Shown one piece after another: positions 47,352 to 57,074 of a stretch of DNA of 64,000 nt; positions within the stretch are counted from its first letter, which is position 1; each line of letters begins with the position of its first letter. A program made the position numbers and the translations under genes. This stretch comes from Rhodospirillaceae bacterium (lineage in GTDB: Bacteria > Pseudomonadota > Alphaproteobacteria > GCA-2731375): the NCBI GenBank assembly GCA_018660265.1, contig JABJKS010000051.1, forward strand, positions 62,001 to 126,000, read 5' to 3'. Under the pieces are notes generated by a model that was given only the letters and a program-made list of their open reading frames with translations, did no database searches and was not told where the DNA came from.

Positions 47352-48689
47352 ATGAATAAGCCCGTAACGACCGCCAACGTACAGCCCAACGATCTGGAAC
47401 AATTTTGGATGCCCTTTACCTCCAATCGGGAGTTCAAGGCTGCGCCCCGCCTTTTGGTTTCCGCCAAGGGTATGCATTACAAAAGCCACGATGGCCGGGA
47501 TATTCTGGATGGCTCTGCCGGTTTGTGGTGCGTCAATATTGGCCATGGCCACCCCAAGGTCGTGCAAGCCATCAAGGATCAGGCCGATACCCTTGAATTC
47601 ACCCCGTCGTTCCAATTCAGCCAACCCTTGTCGTTTGATCTGGCGCAAAGACTTTCGGCCATCACGCCGGAGGGGCTGGACAGGATTTTCTTCACCAATT
47701 CGGGCTCAGAGGCCGTGGATACGGCCCTGAAGATCGCCCTGGCTTATCATAGGGTCCGGGGTGAAGGTACGCGCACCCGCCTGATCGGCCGGGAACGCGG
47801 CTATCACGGCGTCGGCTTTGGCGGAATTTCCGTAGGCGGCATCCCGACGAACCGCAAGTTCTTCGGTCCCTTGATGAACGGTGTCGATCATCTGACCCAT
47901 ACCCATAATCTGGAAAAGAACGCCTTCACCAAAGGGCAGCCGGAATGGGGCGCGCACCTGGCCGATGATCTGGAAAACCTGATCGCCCTGCACGATGCCT
48001 CCACCATCGCCGCTGTTATTGTTGAGCCCATGGCCGGCTCCACCGGTGTTTTGGTGCCGCCCAAGGGGTATCTGGAACGTCTGCGCGCCATCACCAAAAA
48101 GCACGGCATTTTGTTGATCTTTGATGAAGTGATCACCGGCTTTGGCCGTTTGGGCAGCTCCTTTGCATCAGAATATTTCGGTGTGACGCCGGATATGTTC
48201 ACCATGGCCAAGGGCCTGACATCGGGCTATGTGCCCATGGGTGCTGTTGCCGCCAGCAACGATATCTATCAAGCCTTCATGGATGGCAGCCCGGAAGGGA
48301 TTGAGCTGTTCCACGGCTATACCTATTCCGCCCACCCCCTGGCCTGTGCTGCCGCAGTGGCGACTTTGCAGGTTTACGAGGAAGAGGGCCTGTTCCAGCG
48401 GGCCGCAGATATGACGCCCTATTGGCAGGAAGCCGTCCATTCCATGAAGGATTTGCCGAACGTCATCGACATCCGCAATATTGGTCTGGTCGCCGGCATT
48501 GAACTCTCCGCCCGCGAAGGTGCGGCGGGTAAACGTGGCATGGAGGCCTGCATCAAGGCCTATGAAGCCGGCCTGATGGTGCGGGTCACGGGCGATATTA
48601 TCGCCCTGTCGCCGCCCTTGATTCTGGAGGAACGCCATATAGATCAGATGGTGGAGATCACCTCCAACGTCATCAGGGACCTGGACTAA
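47352..48689 (+). CDS. Class III aminotransferase, omega-amino acid (beta-alanine):pyruvate type
   Basis: FWMPFTSNREFKAAPRLLVSAKGMHYKSHDGRDILDGSAGLWCVNIGHGHPKVVQAI...LLIFDEVITGFGRLG...MAKGLTSGYVPMGAV. Confidence 0.93.
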   Translation: MNKPVTTANVQPNDLEQFWMPFTSNREFKAAPRLLVSAKGMHYKSHDGRDILDGSAGLWCVNIGHGHPKVVQAIKDQADTLEFTPSFQFSQPLSFDLAQRLSAITPEGLDRIFFTNSGSEAVDTALKIALAYHRVRGEGTRTRLIGRERGYHGVGFGGISVGGIPTNRKFFGPLMNGVDHLTHTHNLEKNAFTKGQPEWGAHLADDLENLIALHDASTIAAVIVEPMAGSTGVLVPPKGYLERLRAITKKHGILLIFDEVITGFGRLGSSFASEYFGVTPDMFTMAKGLTSGYVPMGAVAASNDIYQAFMDGSPEGIELFHGYTYSAHPLACAAAVATLQVYEEEGLFQRAADMTPYWQEAVHSMKDLPNVIDIRNIGLVAGIELSAREGAAGKRGMEACIKAYEAGLMVRVTGDIIALSPPLILEERHIDQMVEITSNVIRDLD

Positions 48690-48703
48690 GGGACCTGGAC
48701 TAA
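48676..48703. repeat. Perfect 14-bp tandem duplication GGGACCTGGACTAA x2 including the aminotransferase stop codon
   Basis: 48676-48689 and 48690-48703 identical. Confidence 0.9.
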
Positions 48704-48752
48704 AACCCCGGATCAAAACGACAGATACATAGCTGCCTGAAAGGTTAGGCCC

Positions 48753-49874
48753 ATGCTAATCGGTGTTCCAAAGGAAATAAAAAACCACGAATACCGGGTT
48801 GGCCTTACGCCTACTTCGGTGCGGGAGGCGATCCACCATGGCCATTTCGCGGTCGTGGAAAGCGGTGCCGGGGCGGCGATCGGCTTAATGGACGACGACT
48901 ATAAAGCCGCCGGGGCCGAAGTCGTTGGGACCGCTGCAGATGTCTTTGCCCGCGCGGACATGATCGTCAAGGTGAAGGAGCCACAGTCCGGTGAAATCGC
49001 CATGCTGCGTGAGGGTCAGGTACTGTTTACCTACCTGCATCTGGCACCGGATCCTGATCAGACCAAAGGCTTAATCGCCTCGGGCGCCACGGCTATTGCC
49101 TATGAAACCGTAACGGACAATTTTGGCGGCCTGCCCCTGTTGGCCCCCATGAGCGAGGTTGCGGGCCGTATGTCGATCCAGGCCGGGGCCCACTGTTTGG
49201 AGATGTATCAGGGTGGTCGCGGCGCGTTGCTGGGCGGGGTTGCAGGCGTTCCGGCGGCAGACGTCTTGATCCTGGGCGGTGGTGTCGTCGGCGCTAACGC
49301 GGCGCGGATTGCCATTGGTTGTGAGGCACGGGTCACGGTAATTGATTTGAACCTGCGCCGCCTGAAAGAACTCGACGATCAATTTTCGTCCTCTTTGAAC
49401 ACGATCTATTCCACCGTCGATGCCATTGAAAAACACGTGATGAATTCTGATCTGGTAATTGGCGCTGTGCTGGTGCCCGGTGCCGCCGCACCGCGCCTGG
49501 TAACGGAAGATATGATCAAGGGCATGCGCAATGGTGCCGTGATCGTCGATGTCGCCATCGATCAGGGCGGCTGTATTGAAACGGCGCATGCGACGACCCA
49601 TGATGATCCGACATATAAAGTTCATGACGTGGTGCATTATTGCGTTGCCAATATGCCCGGTGCCGTGGCGCGAACCTCTACCTTTGCCCTGAACAACGCG
49701 ACGCTGCCGTTCATGCTCGCACTGGCCGACAAGGGCTTTGCCCAGGCTATGAAGGATGACGCTCATTTAAAAGCCGGCCTGAATGTCCATGGCGGTAAAG
49801 TGACATACCAGGCCGTGGCGAATGACCTCAATCTTGGCTACCAACCAGCGGACGAAGTGCTGGCCGCACTGTAA
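48753..49874 (+). CDS. ald: Alanine dehydrogenase
   Basis: MLIGVPKEIKNHEYRVGLTPTSVREAIHHGHFAVVESGAGAAIGLMDDDYKAAGAE...LAPMSEVAGRMSIQAGAHCLE...DVAIDQGGCIETAHATTHDDPTY. Confidence 0.97.
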   Translation: MLIGVPKEIKNHEYRVGLTPTSVREAIHHGHFAVVESGAGAAIGLMDDDYKAAGAEVVGTAADVFARADMIVKVKEPQSGEIAMLREGQVLFTYLHLAPDPDQTKGLIASGATAIAYETVTDNFGGLPLLAPMSEVAGRMSIQAGAHCLEMYQGGRGALLGGVAGVPAADVLILGGGVVGANAARIAIGCEARVTVIDLNLRRLKELDDQFSSSLNTIYSTVDAIEKHVMNSDLVIGAVLVPGAAAPRLVTEDMIKGMRNGAVIVDVAIDQGGCIETAHATTHDDPTYKVHDVVHYCVANMPGAVARTSTFALNNATLPFMLALADKGFAQAMKDDAHLKAGLNVHGGKVTYQAVANDLNLGYQPADEVLAAL

Positions 49875-49886
49875 GGAGTAAGCTTC

Positions 49887-50960
49887 ATGGATATTGGTCT
49901 TGGCGTGCCGTCGGGCGGCGATAGCTGGAAGATTGTGGAGCGGGCGGAAGAACTAGGCTTTGATTATGCCTGGTTCTACGACACCCAACAGCTTTGCGGC
50001 GATGTCTTTATGGCCATGGCGGCAGCCGCCATGCGGACCAAGAAAATCAAGCTCGCCACAGGCGTTCTGATCCCCTCCAACCGGATTGCACCGGTAACCG
50101 CCAATGCCTTCGCCACCCTGAATGCCATGGCGCCGGGTCGGGCCCATTTTGGCGTTGGTACCGGTTTTACGGGGCGGCGTACCATGGGCTATGGGGCCAT
50201 GAAAATGGACGACATGGAAGAATATATCGACGCCGTATACGGCATGTTGTCCGGCGGCATTGTTGAAGTACCGTTCGAGGGCAAGCATCCGAAAGCGAAC
50301 TTCCTGAACCCTGATCTGGGCCTGATCAATCTGGATGAAGCGGTACCCCTGCACATCTCCGCCTTCGGCCCGCGCAGCCGCGCCCTGACGGCGAAGTTGA
50401 AAGCGGCCTGGATCGACATCGTCTTTACCGAACATACCGGCTTGCGGGATCTGCAACGGATGCAGGCCAGTTGGGACGAGGCGGGCAATATTCCCGAAGA
50501 CCTATACGCCACCATGTTGACCCTGGGCTGTATTCTGGAACCCGGCGAGGCTTATGACAGTGATCGGGCCATCGCACACGCGGGCCCGGGTGCCGCCATC
50601 TTTATGCATGCAATTGTGGAGCAGGAGGCAAAGACCGGCGAAAAGGTGAACCTGCCCGATTGGCAGCGGGATCTGGTGGATCGTTACCACCAACTCTATC
50701 AATCATACGAACCCGCCGATGCCCGTTATCTCTCCCTCCATCGGGGCCATATGATGTTTGTGCGTGATGATGAGCGGCCCCTGGTCACAGCGGATTTGAT
50801 CAAGGAAAAAACCTTCACCGGCAGCCGCGACGATATCATTGAACGCATGACAAATTTGAAGAACGCGGGCTATAGCCAGATCGCGGTGCAGTACAATCCG
50901 GGCCGTGAGGATATGGTTGAAGAATGGGCCCCGATCCTGAATGCCGTTAAGACAGCGTGA
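49887..50960 (+). CDS. LLM class (F420/FMN-dependent) oxidoreductase
   Basis: DSWKIVERAEELGFDYAWFYDTQQLCGDVFMAMAAAAMRTKKIKLATGVLIPSNRIAPVTANAFATLNAMAPGRAHFGVGTG. Confidence 0.92.
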   Translation: MDIGLGVPSGGDSWKIVERAEELGFDYAWFYDTQQLCGDVFMAMAAAAMRTKKIKLATGVLIPSNRIAPVTANAFATLNAMAPGRAHFGVGTGFTGRRTMGYGAMKMDDMEEYIDAVYGMLSGGIVEVPFEGKHPKANFLNPDLGLINLDEAVPLHISAFGPRSRALTAKLKAAWIDIVFTEHTGLRDLQRMQASWDEAGNIPEDLYATMLTLGCILEPGEAYDSDRAIAHAGPGAAIFMHAIVEQEAKTGEKVNLPDWQRDLVDRYHQLYQSYEPADARYLSLHRGHMMFVRDDERPLVTADLIKEKTFTGSRDDIIERMTNLKNAGYSQIAVQYNPGREDMVEEWAPILNAVKTA

Positions 50961-51820
50961 CCACCAGATCTGACATCGTTGTTGAGGCGAATGGCGAGAG
51001 GCTTGCCGGTTGGCTCTATCAACCAGGGGAAGACGGCACTCATCCCCTGATCGTGATGAGCCATGGTTTCTCCGCCATTATGGCCATGGGGCTGGATGAC
51101 TATGCGGCCTGTTTTGCCGATGCCGGATTTGCGGTGTTGGTTTACGACCACCGCAATTACGGTGCCTCATCGGGCTGGCCACGCCACGAGACGGATCCCT
51201 GGCAACAGGTAGAGGATATGCGCGCGGTCATTTCCTATGGTCGCAACTTGGCCTTTGTGGATCCTGAACGCATTGGCTTGTGGGGCACGTCTTATTCAGG
51301 CGGTCATGTTCTCACTGTCGGTGCCTTGGACAGCCGGGTAAAGTGCGTGGTTTCCCAAGTGCCCCTGGTCTCGGGACAGCGCACGTTTGAGGCCTGGGTG
51401 CCGGAAAAAAGTCGCCCGCGCTTCCTGGAACGCCTGGCTGCCGACCGTGATGGCCGGGCAGGCGGGCAGCCGCCCGGCGTAACGCCCGCCGCCATTCCCG
51501 GTTCCGAAACCGCTGAATGGGCCGAGGCGGTGGACAAGGACGGCACCTACGGCAACGAGATCACCATCCGCAGTCTCGATCTGTTGCGCGGCTATGAACC
51601 AATTTCTTTTATGACCCGTATCGCGCCCACGCCGCTGCTGATGATCGTTGCCGACCAGGACACACAGACCCCCGTTGCCTGGCAGGGGGAGGCGTTCGAG
51701 ATGGCGGGTCATCCGAAGAAACTCGTGACCTTGTCAGGCCGCCATTACGATCCATATACCTTGCTGTTGGAAGAATCACGGCAAGCGGCCCTGGATTGGT
51801 TTCAGGAACATCTGAAATAA
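50957..51820 (+). CDS. Alpha/beta hydrolase
   Basis: HPLIVMSHGFSAIMAMGLDDYAACFADAGFAVLVYDHRNYGASSG...IGLWGTSYSGGHVL; GTG start overlapping upstream stop. Confidence 0.92.
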   Translation: MTTRSDIVVEANGERLAGWLYQPGEDGTHPLIVMSHGFSAIMAMGLDDYAACFADAGFAVLVYDHRNYGASSGWPRHETDPWQQVEDMRAVISYGRNLAFVDPERIGLWGTSYSGGHVLTVGALDSRVKCVVSQVPLVSGQRTFEAWVPEKSRPRFLERLAADRDGRAGGQPPGVTPAAIPGSETAEWAEAVDKDGTYGNEITIRSLDLLRGYEPISFMTRIAPTPLLMIVADQDTQTPVAWQGEAFEMAGHPKKLVTLSGRHYDPYTLLLEESRQAALDWFQEHLK

Positions 51821-51851
51821 TCCAAGGCCGTGATGACGCGGTCTGCTAGGT

Positions 51852-52796
51852 TTAAGAGGCCTCTTTGGCCTCTTCAGCCGGTGCAGCGTTAGGGATACCT
51901 TGCATCAAAGATCCCGGCACAGCGTCGATCAATTCATCAACGGTGAACATGCCGCCTTCGGTGTTTTTGTAGATGGCGCGCGCTTCCTCACCGTAATAGT
52001 AGGTGTGGATTTTTGAACGCTCCGCATGGAACAGCTGGCCGTTAACGTCACGGGAATCTTCTGCACAAAGGTAACCCACCATAGGTGCGATGAACTCGGG
52101 GCCGGGCATGGCCAGACGCGCTTCATATTGTGATTGTGATAAAAGCCCAGTTTCGAGTTTTCGCTTCCAATTCGCTTTCACTGCATCGTTCACTGTCATA
52201 CGGGTCGCGGCCAGGGGGCACATGGCATTGGCCGTAATGCCATAACGCCCTGCTTCCTGGGCGATGGACCGGGTCAGACCGATAATACCGGCCTTGGCGG
52301 CGGCATAGTTGCACTGCCCGACCGAGCCTTTGAAGGCGTCGGAGGAGAAATTGACAATGCGGCCATAACGGGCCCCGCGCATGACTTTGACGGCGTGGTG
52401 GCACATGTTCCAATGGCCTTTGAGATGAACAAGGATGACCTGGTCAAAATCTTCCTCGGTCATGTTCCAGATCATCCGCTCGCGCAGCATACCGGCGACG
52501 TTGACCAGGAAATCGATCTTGCCGAAAGTATCGACACATTGGCCGACCATACGCCCGGCGCTGTCGTATTCGGCAACGGAATCATAATTGGCAACGGCCG
52601 TGCCGCCGTCTGCCTTGATGGCGTTGACAATTGTATCGGCTGGTTTTTCCGCCAGCTCTTCCGCTTCGCCGCTGCGCCCGACGCCCGGATCATTGACAAT
52701 GACGCTGGCACCTTCCTTGGCCAAAAGCTTGGCAACTTCGCCGCCGATCCCACGCCCCGCACCTGTGACGATGCCGGCTTTTCCCTGAAGATTCAT
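51852..52796 (-). CDS. SDR family oxidoreductase
   Basis: LQGKAGIVTGAGRGIGGEVAKLLAKEGASVIVNDPG...NFSSDAFKGSVGQCNYAAAKAGIIGLTRSIAQEAGRYGITANAMCPLAATRM. Confidence 0.95.
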   Translation of the reverse strand: MNLQGKAGIVTGAGRGIGGEVAKLLAKEGASVIVNDPGVGRSGEAEELAEKPADTIVNAIKADGGTAVANYDSVAEYDSAGRMVGQCVDTFGKIDFLVNVAGMLRERMIWNMTEEDFDQVILVHLKGHWNMCHHAVKVMRGARYGRIVNFSSDAFKGSVGQCNYAAAKAGIIGLTRSIAQEAGRYGITANAMCPLAATRMTVNDAVKANWKRKLETGLLSQSQYEARLAMPGPEFIAPMVGYLCAEDSRDVNGQLFHAERSKIHTYYYGEEARAIYKNTEGGMFTVDELIDAVPGSLMQGIPNAAPAEEAKEAS

Positions 52797-52859
52797 AACG
52801 TTTCCTCTCATTTATGTTTCACGAATTAGTTTGCCTGATTTTGATCCGGACGTGAACAC

Positions 52860-55800
52860 CTACCAAGCATCGACCGAGGGGCGTTTTTTGCCGTCCCCCC
52901 TGGTTTTGGGTCTGATGGATTTCAGGCAATTGATCAACCAATGGCGGCTTTCCGCCGGGTCAATGGTGTCATCGATACCGAAATAAGACGCATAATTTAG
53001 TGCCTTGGCGCCTTCATAGGCTTCATCGACCATTTTCTGATATGTCTCCAACCGCTCCTCGGGATCCTCGATGGCGGCCAGATCGTTACGATAGCCCAGT
53101 TTCACCGCACCTTCGATGCCCATGCCATAGAATTCTCCTGTCGGCCAGGCCACGGTGAAGTAAGCCGCTTTGTATGATCCTCCCGCCATGGCAATGGCAC
53201 CAAGGCCATAACCTTTGCGCAAGACGATAGTGAAAAACGGCACGGATAGATTGGCCCCGATCAGGAACATCCGCGATGAATGCCGGACCAGGGCAGTCTT
53301 CTCTATCTCCGGCCCGACCATGATGCCCGGCGTGTCACACAGGTTCAGCAGGGGAATGTCGAAGGCATCGCACAGCTGCATAAAGCGGGCCGCCTTGTCG
53401 GATGCATCCGCATCGATGGCCCCGCCCAGATGTTTCGGATTATTGGCCAGTACACCTACCGGCCGCCCTTCAACCCGGATCAGACAGGTCACTGCGCCAA
53501 AACCGAAGCCGGGCCGCAGCTCCAACACGCTGTCGACATCCGCAAGGGTTTCGATGACTTCCCGGATTTCGTAAACGCGCAACCGGTTCTCCGGCACAAT
53601 GCGGCGCATCAGGCGTTGATCGGGCGCTTCCCATTCAGTGATGGGTCCTTGGAAGTAGGAGAGATATTTCTTCGCCACATCGATGGCTTCCGCTTCGTCC
53701 TCAACCAGAATATCGACGACACCGGCGGGGACCTGAATGCTCATCGGGCCAATTTCTTCCGGTGCAAAGACTCCCAAACCGCCGCCTTCAATCATCGCCG
53801 GGCCACCCATGCCGATGTTGGCATCCTTGGTCGCGATGATGACATCGCAACAGCCCAGCAATGACGCATTGCCGGCAAAGCAGCGCCCCGTGGTAATGCC
53901 CACCATGGGTACCAACGCGGACAGTTGGGCAAAGCGCGAAAAGGTCCGGCTGCCGTCACCCCCCGTGCGGTCCGTATCACCGGGCCGCCCGCCGCCGCCT
54001 TCGGCAAACAGTACAAAAGGCAAGCGGCCTTCTTCGGCCAGATCGATGATACGATCCGTTTTACGGTGGTTTTGCACACCTTGGGTGCCGGCAAAAACCG
54101 TGTAGTCATAGAACATGATGGCGCAACGATTTTCAGGTTCGTCAAACAAATCATCGTTGACGGCGGCTATTGCCGTGATCAGGCCATCAGCGGGGCTTTT
54201 GTCGATCAGGGTGGCGACGTCATGACGTTGCCGTTGGGCGGCCAATACCAGGGGCGCGTATTCAACAAATGTCTCCATATTGCACAGGGCGGCAATGTTC
54301 TCCCGCGCCGTACGCTGGCCCTTGTCGTGACGCCGTGCCGTGGCCTTGGGGCGGCCCGCATCGCTGTGCAGAAAGCGACGATCGAGAACCTCGGCCAGAT
54401 CAGGGCGGATTTCATCCAGGTCGATTTCCGCCACCACGTCGGTTTCCGGGGCGGCAACATCACCTTCTTCAATAAATGCCAGGGGTGCGCCGTCATAGAT
54501 CGTGTCGCCGACCGAGACGGCGATGGCGCGGACAAAACCACTGATATCTGCCGGGATCACATGTTCCATCTTCATGGATTCCATGACCAATAATGGCGCG
54601 CCTTTGGTGACCCCGTCATCGACATCCACATTGATGGCGACAATGGTGCCTTGCAAGGGGGAGAGGACGGGCACGGACCCATCCGGTCCCAGCATGGCTG
54701 TACTGGTCGGGCTGGCCACGGATGGCACTGTTGCGGTGTCTGCGGTCGCGCCTGATTGCCCGAAACTCAGCACGGCCAGGGGATCATTGTTGGCAACTTG
54801 TGCGCCGGCTAATTGACGCTCTGCCACAGGCGTTGCCGTCAGATAACCTGTCTTGTGTGGATCCCCATCAATTAACTCGGCAACATGTTCATCGATGAAC
54901 TGGGTGTACAAATCGCCCTTTGTAATGGCCTCATGCTGCAACAGGTTTTGCAGAAAGCCGATATTGTTGGCCACGCCTTCAATGCGGAATTCACACAGTG
55001 CGCGATAGCAGGCCTTGATCGCCGCGCTATAGCCTTCATCGCTGTGCGTGATGACCTTGGCCAGCAGGGAATCGAACCTTGGCGTGGTGGTGTAACCCGC
55101 ATAGCCAAAGGTGTCCGTGCGGATGCCCGGCCCCGTCGGCGGATCAAAGGCGGTCAGTTGCCCACCCGCCGGCATGGCCGCCCCCGTGGCATCCATGCGT
55201 TCCATATTGACCCGCGCCTGCACGGCAGTGCCGCGCATTTCCGGCCCAGCCTCAGGTATGGCCAAGTCATCCAGACTGGCACCCGCGGCAATACGCAGTT
55301 GCGCCCGCACCAGATCGACGCCGGTCACTTCCTCTGTGACGGTGTGTTCCACTTGAAGGCGGGGGTTGGCCTCCATAAAGACGAAATCGCCACGCGCGCT
55401 ATCGACCAGGAATTCGAAGGTCCCCAAATTGGTATATTCCAAGGCCTGGGCCAGAGTGACGGCGGCATCCAAAATGGCTGTGCGCAGATCTTTATCCAGG
55501 CCCGGCGCAGGAGCGATTTCGAGAATTTTCTGATGCCGCCGCTGAATAGAGCAATCCCGTTCACCCAGATGACGCACGTTACCTGCCGCATCGCCGATAA
55601 TTTGAACCTCAATATGCCGGGCACGGGGAAGATAACGCTCCACATAAAGCGAGCCGTCGCCAAAGGCGGCTGCCGCTTCCGAGGCGGCGCGGGTAACCGC
55701 CGCCTCCAGATCGTCCCCTGCACCGACCACACGGACACCACGGCCACCGCCACCTGATACGGCTTTGATAATCAAGGCTCCCCCTTGCAGCTCGTCGCGA

Positions 55801-56237
55801 AAGGCCTGGGCACCCGCCAGATCCACCGCTTCCATCGATCCCGACAGCACGGGTATGCCAGCCTGGGCCGCCAAATTTCGGGCCTTGACCTTATCGCCAA
55901 GTTTCTCCAACACATCAGGACTGGGCCCAACAAAACAAAGGCCGGCGTCTTCGCAAGCACGGGCAAAGGCGGCGTTCTCACTCAAAAAGCCATAGCCCGG
56001 ATGAACCCCGTCGCAACCCGTCGCCTTTGCCGCGGCAATGACGAGGTCAATGTCCAGATAGCTTTGCGCACCGACGCCCGCCAGGGAGTGGGCCTTGTCC
56101 GCGCGAAAGACATGCAGGCTTTGGGCGTCGTCTTCGGAATAAATAGCAACAGTGGGAATATCCAGGGCAGCTGCGGCACGTTGCACGCGAATGGCAATTT
56201 CGCCGCGATTGGCGATCAGCAATTTGGTAATGGACAT
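52860..56237 (-). CDS. Single-chain acyl-CoA carboxylase: biotin carboxylase, biotin carrier and carboxyltransferase fused
   Basis: LLIANRGEIAIRVQRAAAALDIPTVAIYSEDD (BC), VMESMKMEHVIPADISGFV (BCCP), RTARENIAALCNMETFVEYAPL...GLGAIAMAGGSYKAAYFTVAWPTGEFYGMGIEGAVKLGY (CT). Confidence 0.95.
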   Translation of the reverse strand: MSITKLLIANRGEIAIRVQRAAAALDIPTVAIYSEDDAQSLHVFRADKAHSLAGVGAQSYLDIDLVIAAAKATGCDGVHPGYGFLSENAAFARACEDAGLCFVGPSPDVLEKLGDKVKARNLAAQAGIPVLSGSMEAVDLAGAQAFRDELQGGALIIKAVSGGGGRGVRVVGAGDDLEAAVTRAASEAAAAFGDGSLYVERYLPRARHIEVQIIGDAAGNVRHLGERDCSIQRRHQKILEIAPAPGLDKDLRTAILDAAVTLAQALEYTNLGTFEFLVDSARGDFVFMEANPRLQVEHTVTEEVTGVDLVRAQLRIAAGASLDDLAIPEAGPEMRGTAVQARVNMERMDATGAAMPAGGQLTAFDPPTGPGIRTDTFGYAGYTTTPRFDSLLAKVITHSDEGYSAAIKACYRALCEFRIEGVANNIGFLQNLLQHEAITKGDLYTQFIDEHVAELIDGDPHKTGYLTATPVAERQLAGAQVANNDPLAVLSFGQSGATADTATVPSVASPTSTAMLGPDGSVPVLSPLQGTIVAINVDVDDGVTKGAPLLVMESMKMEHVIPADISGFVRAIAVSVGDTIYDGAPLAFIEEGDVAAPETDVVAEIDLDEIRPDLAEVLDRRFLHSDAGRPKATARRHDKGQRTARENIAALCNMETFVEYAPLVLAAQRQRHDVATLIDKSPADGLITAIAAVNDDLFDEPENRCAIMFYDYTVFAGTQGVQNHRKTDRIIDLAEEGRLPFVLFAEGGGGRPGDTDRTGGDGSRTFSRFAQLSALVPMVGITTGRCFAGNASLLGCCDVIIATKDANIGMGGPAMIEGGGLGVFAPEEIGPMSIQVPAGVVDILVEDEAEAIDVAKKYLSYFQGPITEWEAPDQRLMRRIVPENRLRVYEIREVIETLADVDSVLELRPGFGFGAVTCLIRVEGRPVGVLANNPKHLGGAIDADASDKAARFMQLCDAFDIPLLNLCDTPGIMVGPEIEKTALVRHSSRMFLIGANLSVPFFTIVLRKGYGLGAIAMAGGSYKAAYFTVAWPTGEFYGMGIEGAVKLGYRNDLAAIEDPEERLETYQKMVDEAYEGAKALNYASYFGIDDTIDPAESRHWLINCLKSIRPKTRGDGKKRPSVDAW

Positions 56238-56365
56238 GGGATCTCTCAACATCGGATGGGAAACCCATTATAGCGCGGATATCCGTAGATTTAGGGAAAT
56301 ATTAAGCATCTTTCGTTACAGGTTGTTGACCATAATGGATTTTATATAGGCAACGGATAACGGTT

Positions 56366-57049
56366 TTGAGGGCGCGGACAAAACTCCTGCTGTCGACCTT
56401 TCTGGTCGGCCTATTGCTGTTGCCTGAAATGCCGGCAGGGCCACAGGCGCGGGATATGCGCATTGGCGGCGTGACCCGGATCAGGGCCTCCGTCTCCGGT
56501 CAACTGGATGGCGAGCGCCGAAAGCTGGAGCGGAACCTGCCGATCTTCCAAAAAGAAAAGATCATCACCGGATCCGATGCCCGTGCGGTATTGCGCTTTC
56601 GTGACGGCAGTGTGTTGAGAATTGGTGCCAACGCAAAAGTGGTCCTGGACCATTTCGTCTATAAAGGCACAGGCGGCGTCATCACCTTGTTGAAGGGCGC
56701 TATACGATTTACCTCCGGCAAGATGGGACGGCCCGGCCTGCGTTTTAAATCGCCGGTGGCAACCATCGGCATTCGGGGTACGGATTTCTGGTTGGGGGAA
56801 ACGGACGACGGCTATGGGGTTCTGTTGCTTCAGGGTGCGATTACGGTCAGCAACAGTGCCGGGCACGTGGTTCTGGACAGCCCTGCCGAAGGGACTTTGG
56901 TAGCTTCTGCCTCCACGGCACCAACCGAACCTGAGAAATGGTCCGGTGGCCAGCAAAAGACGGCACTGGGCGGGGTGACTATCACGCCGGGGCCGTTGTG
57001 CGCTATCCTGCACAAATTGGGCAAGTGGAGCTTTGGTTCCTGCTCGTGA
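56366..57049 (+). CDS. FecR-domain protein with signal peptide
   Basis: GSDARAVLRFRDGSVLRIGANAKVVLDHFVYKGTGGVITLLKGAIRFTSG...FKSPVATIGIRGTDFWLGETDDGYGVLLLQGAITVSN; TTG start likely. Confidence 0.85.
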   Translation: MRARTKLLLSTFLVGLLLLPEMPAGPQARDMRIGGVTRIRASVSGQLDGERRKLERNLPIFQKEKIITGSDARAVLRFRDGSVLRIGANAKVVLDHFVYKGTGGVITLLKGAIRFTSGKMGRPGLRFKSPVATIGIRGTDFWLGETDDGYGVLLLQGAITVSNSAGHVVLDSPAEGTLVASASTAPTEPEKWSGGQQKTALGGVTITPGPLCAILHKLGKWSFGSCS

Positions 57050-57074
57050 TTTTACTTTGTGCGTGGACCTTAAG

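Noticed and set aside
54885-55757. 290-aa + strand ORF antisense to the fused carboxylase
   Set aside because: Fully covered by a recognised minus-strand biotin carboxylase domain; composition typical of shadow ORFs in GC-rich DNA
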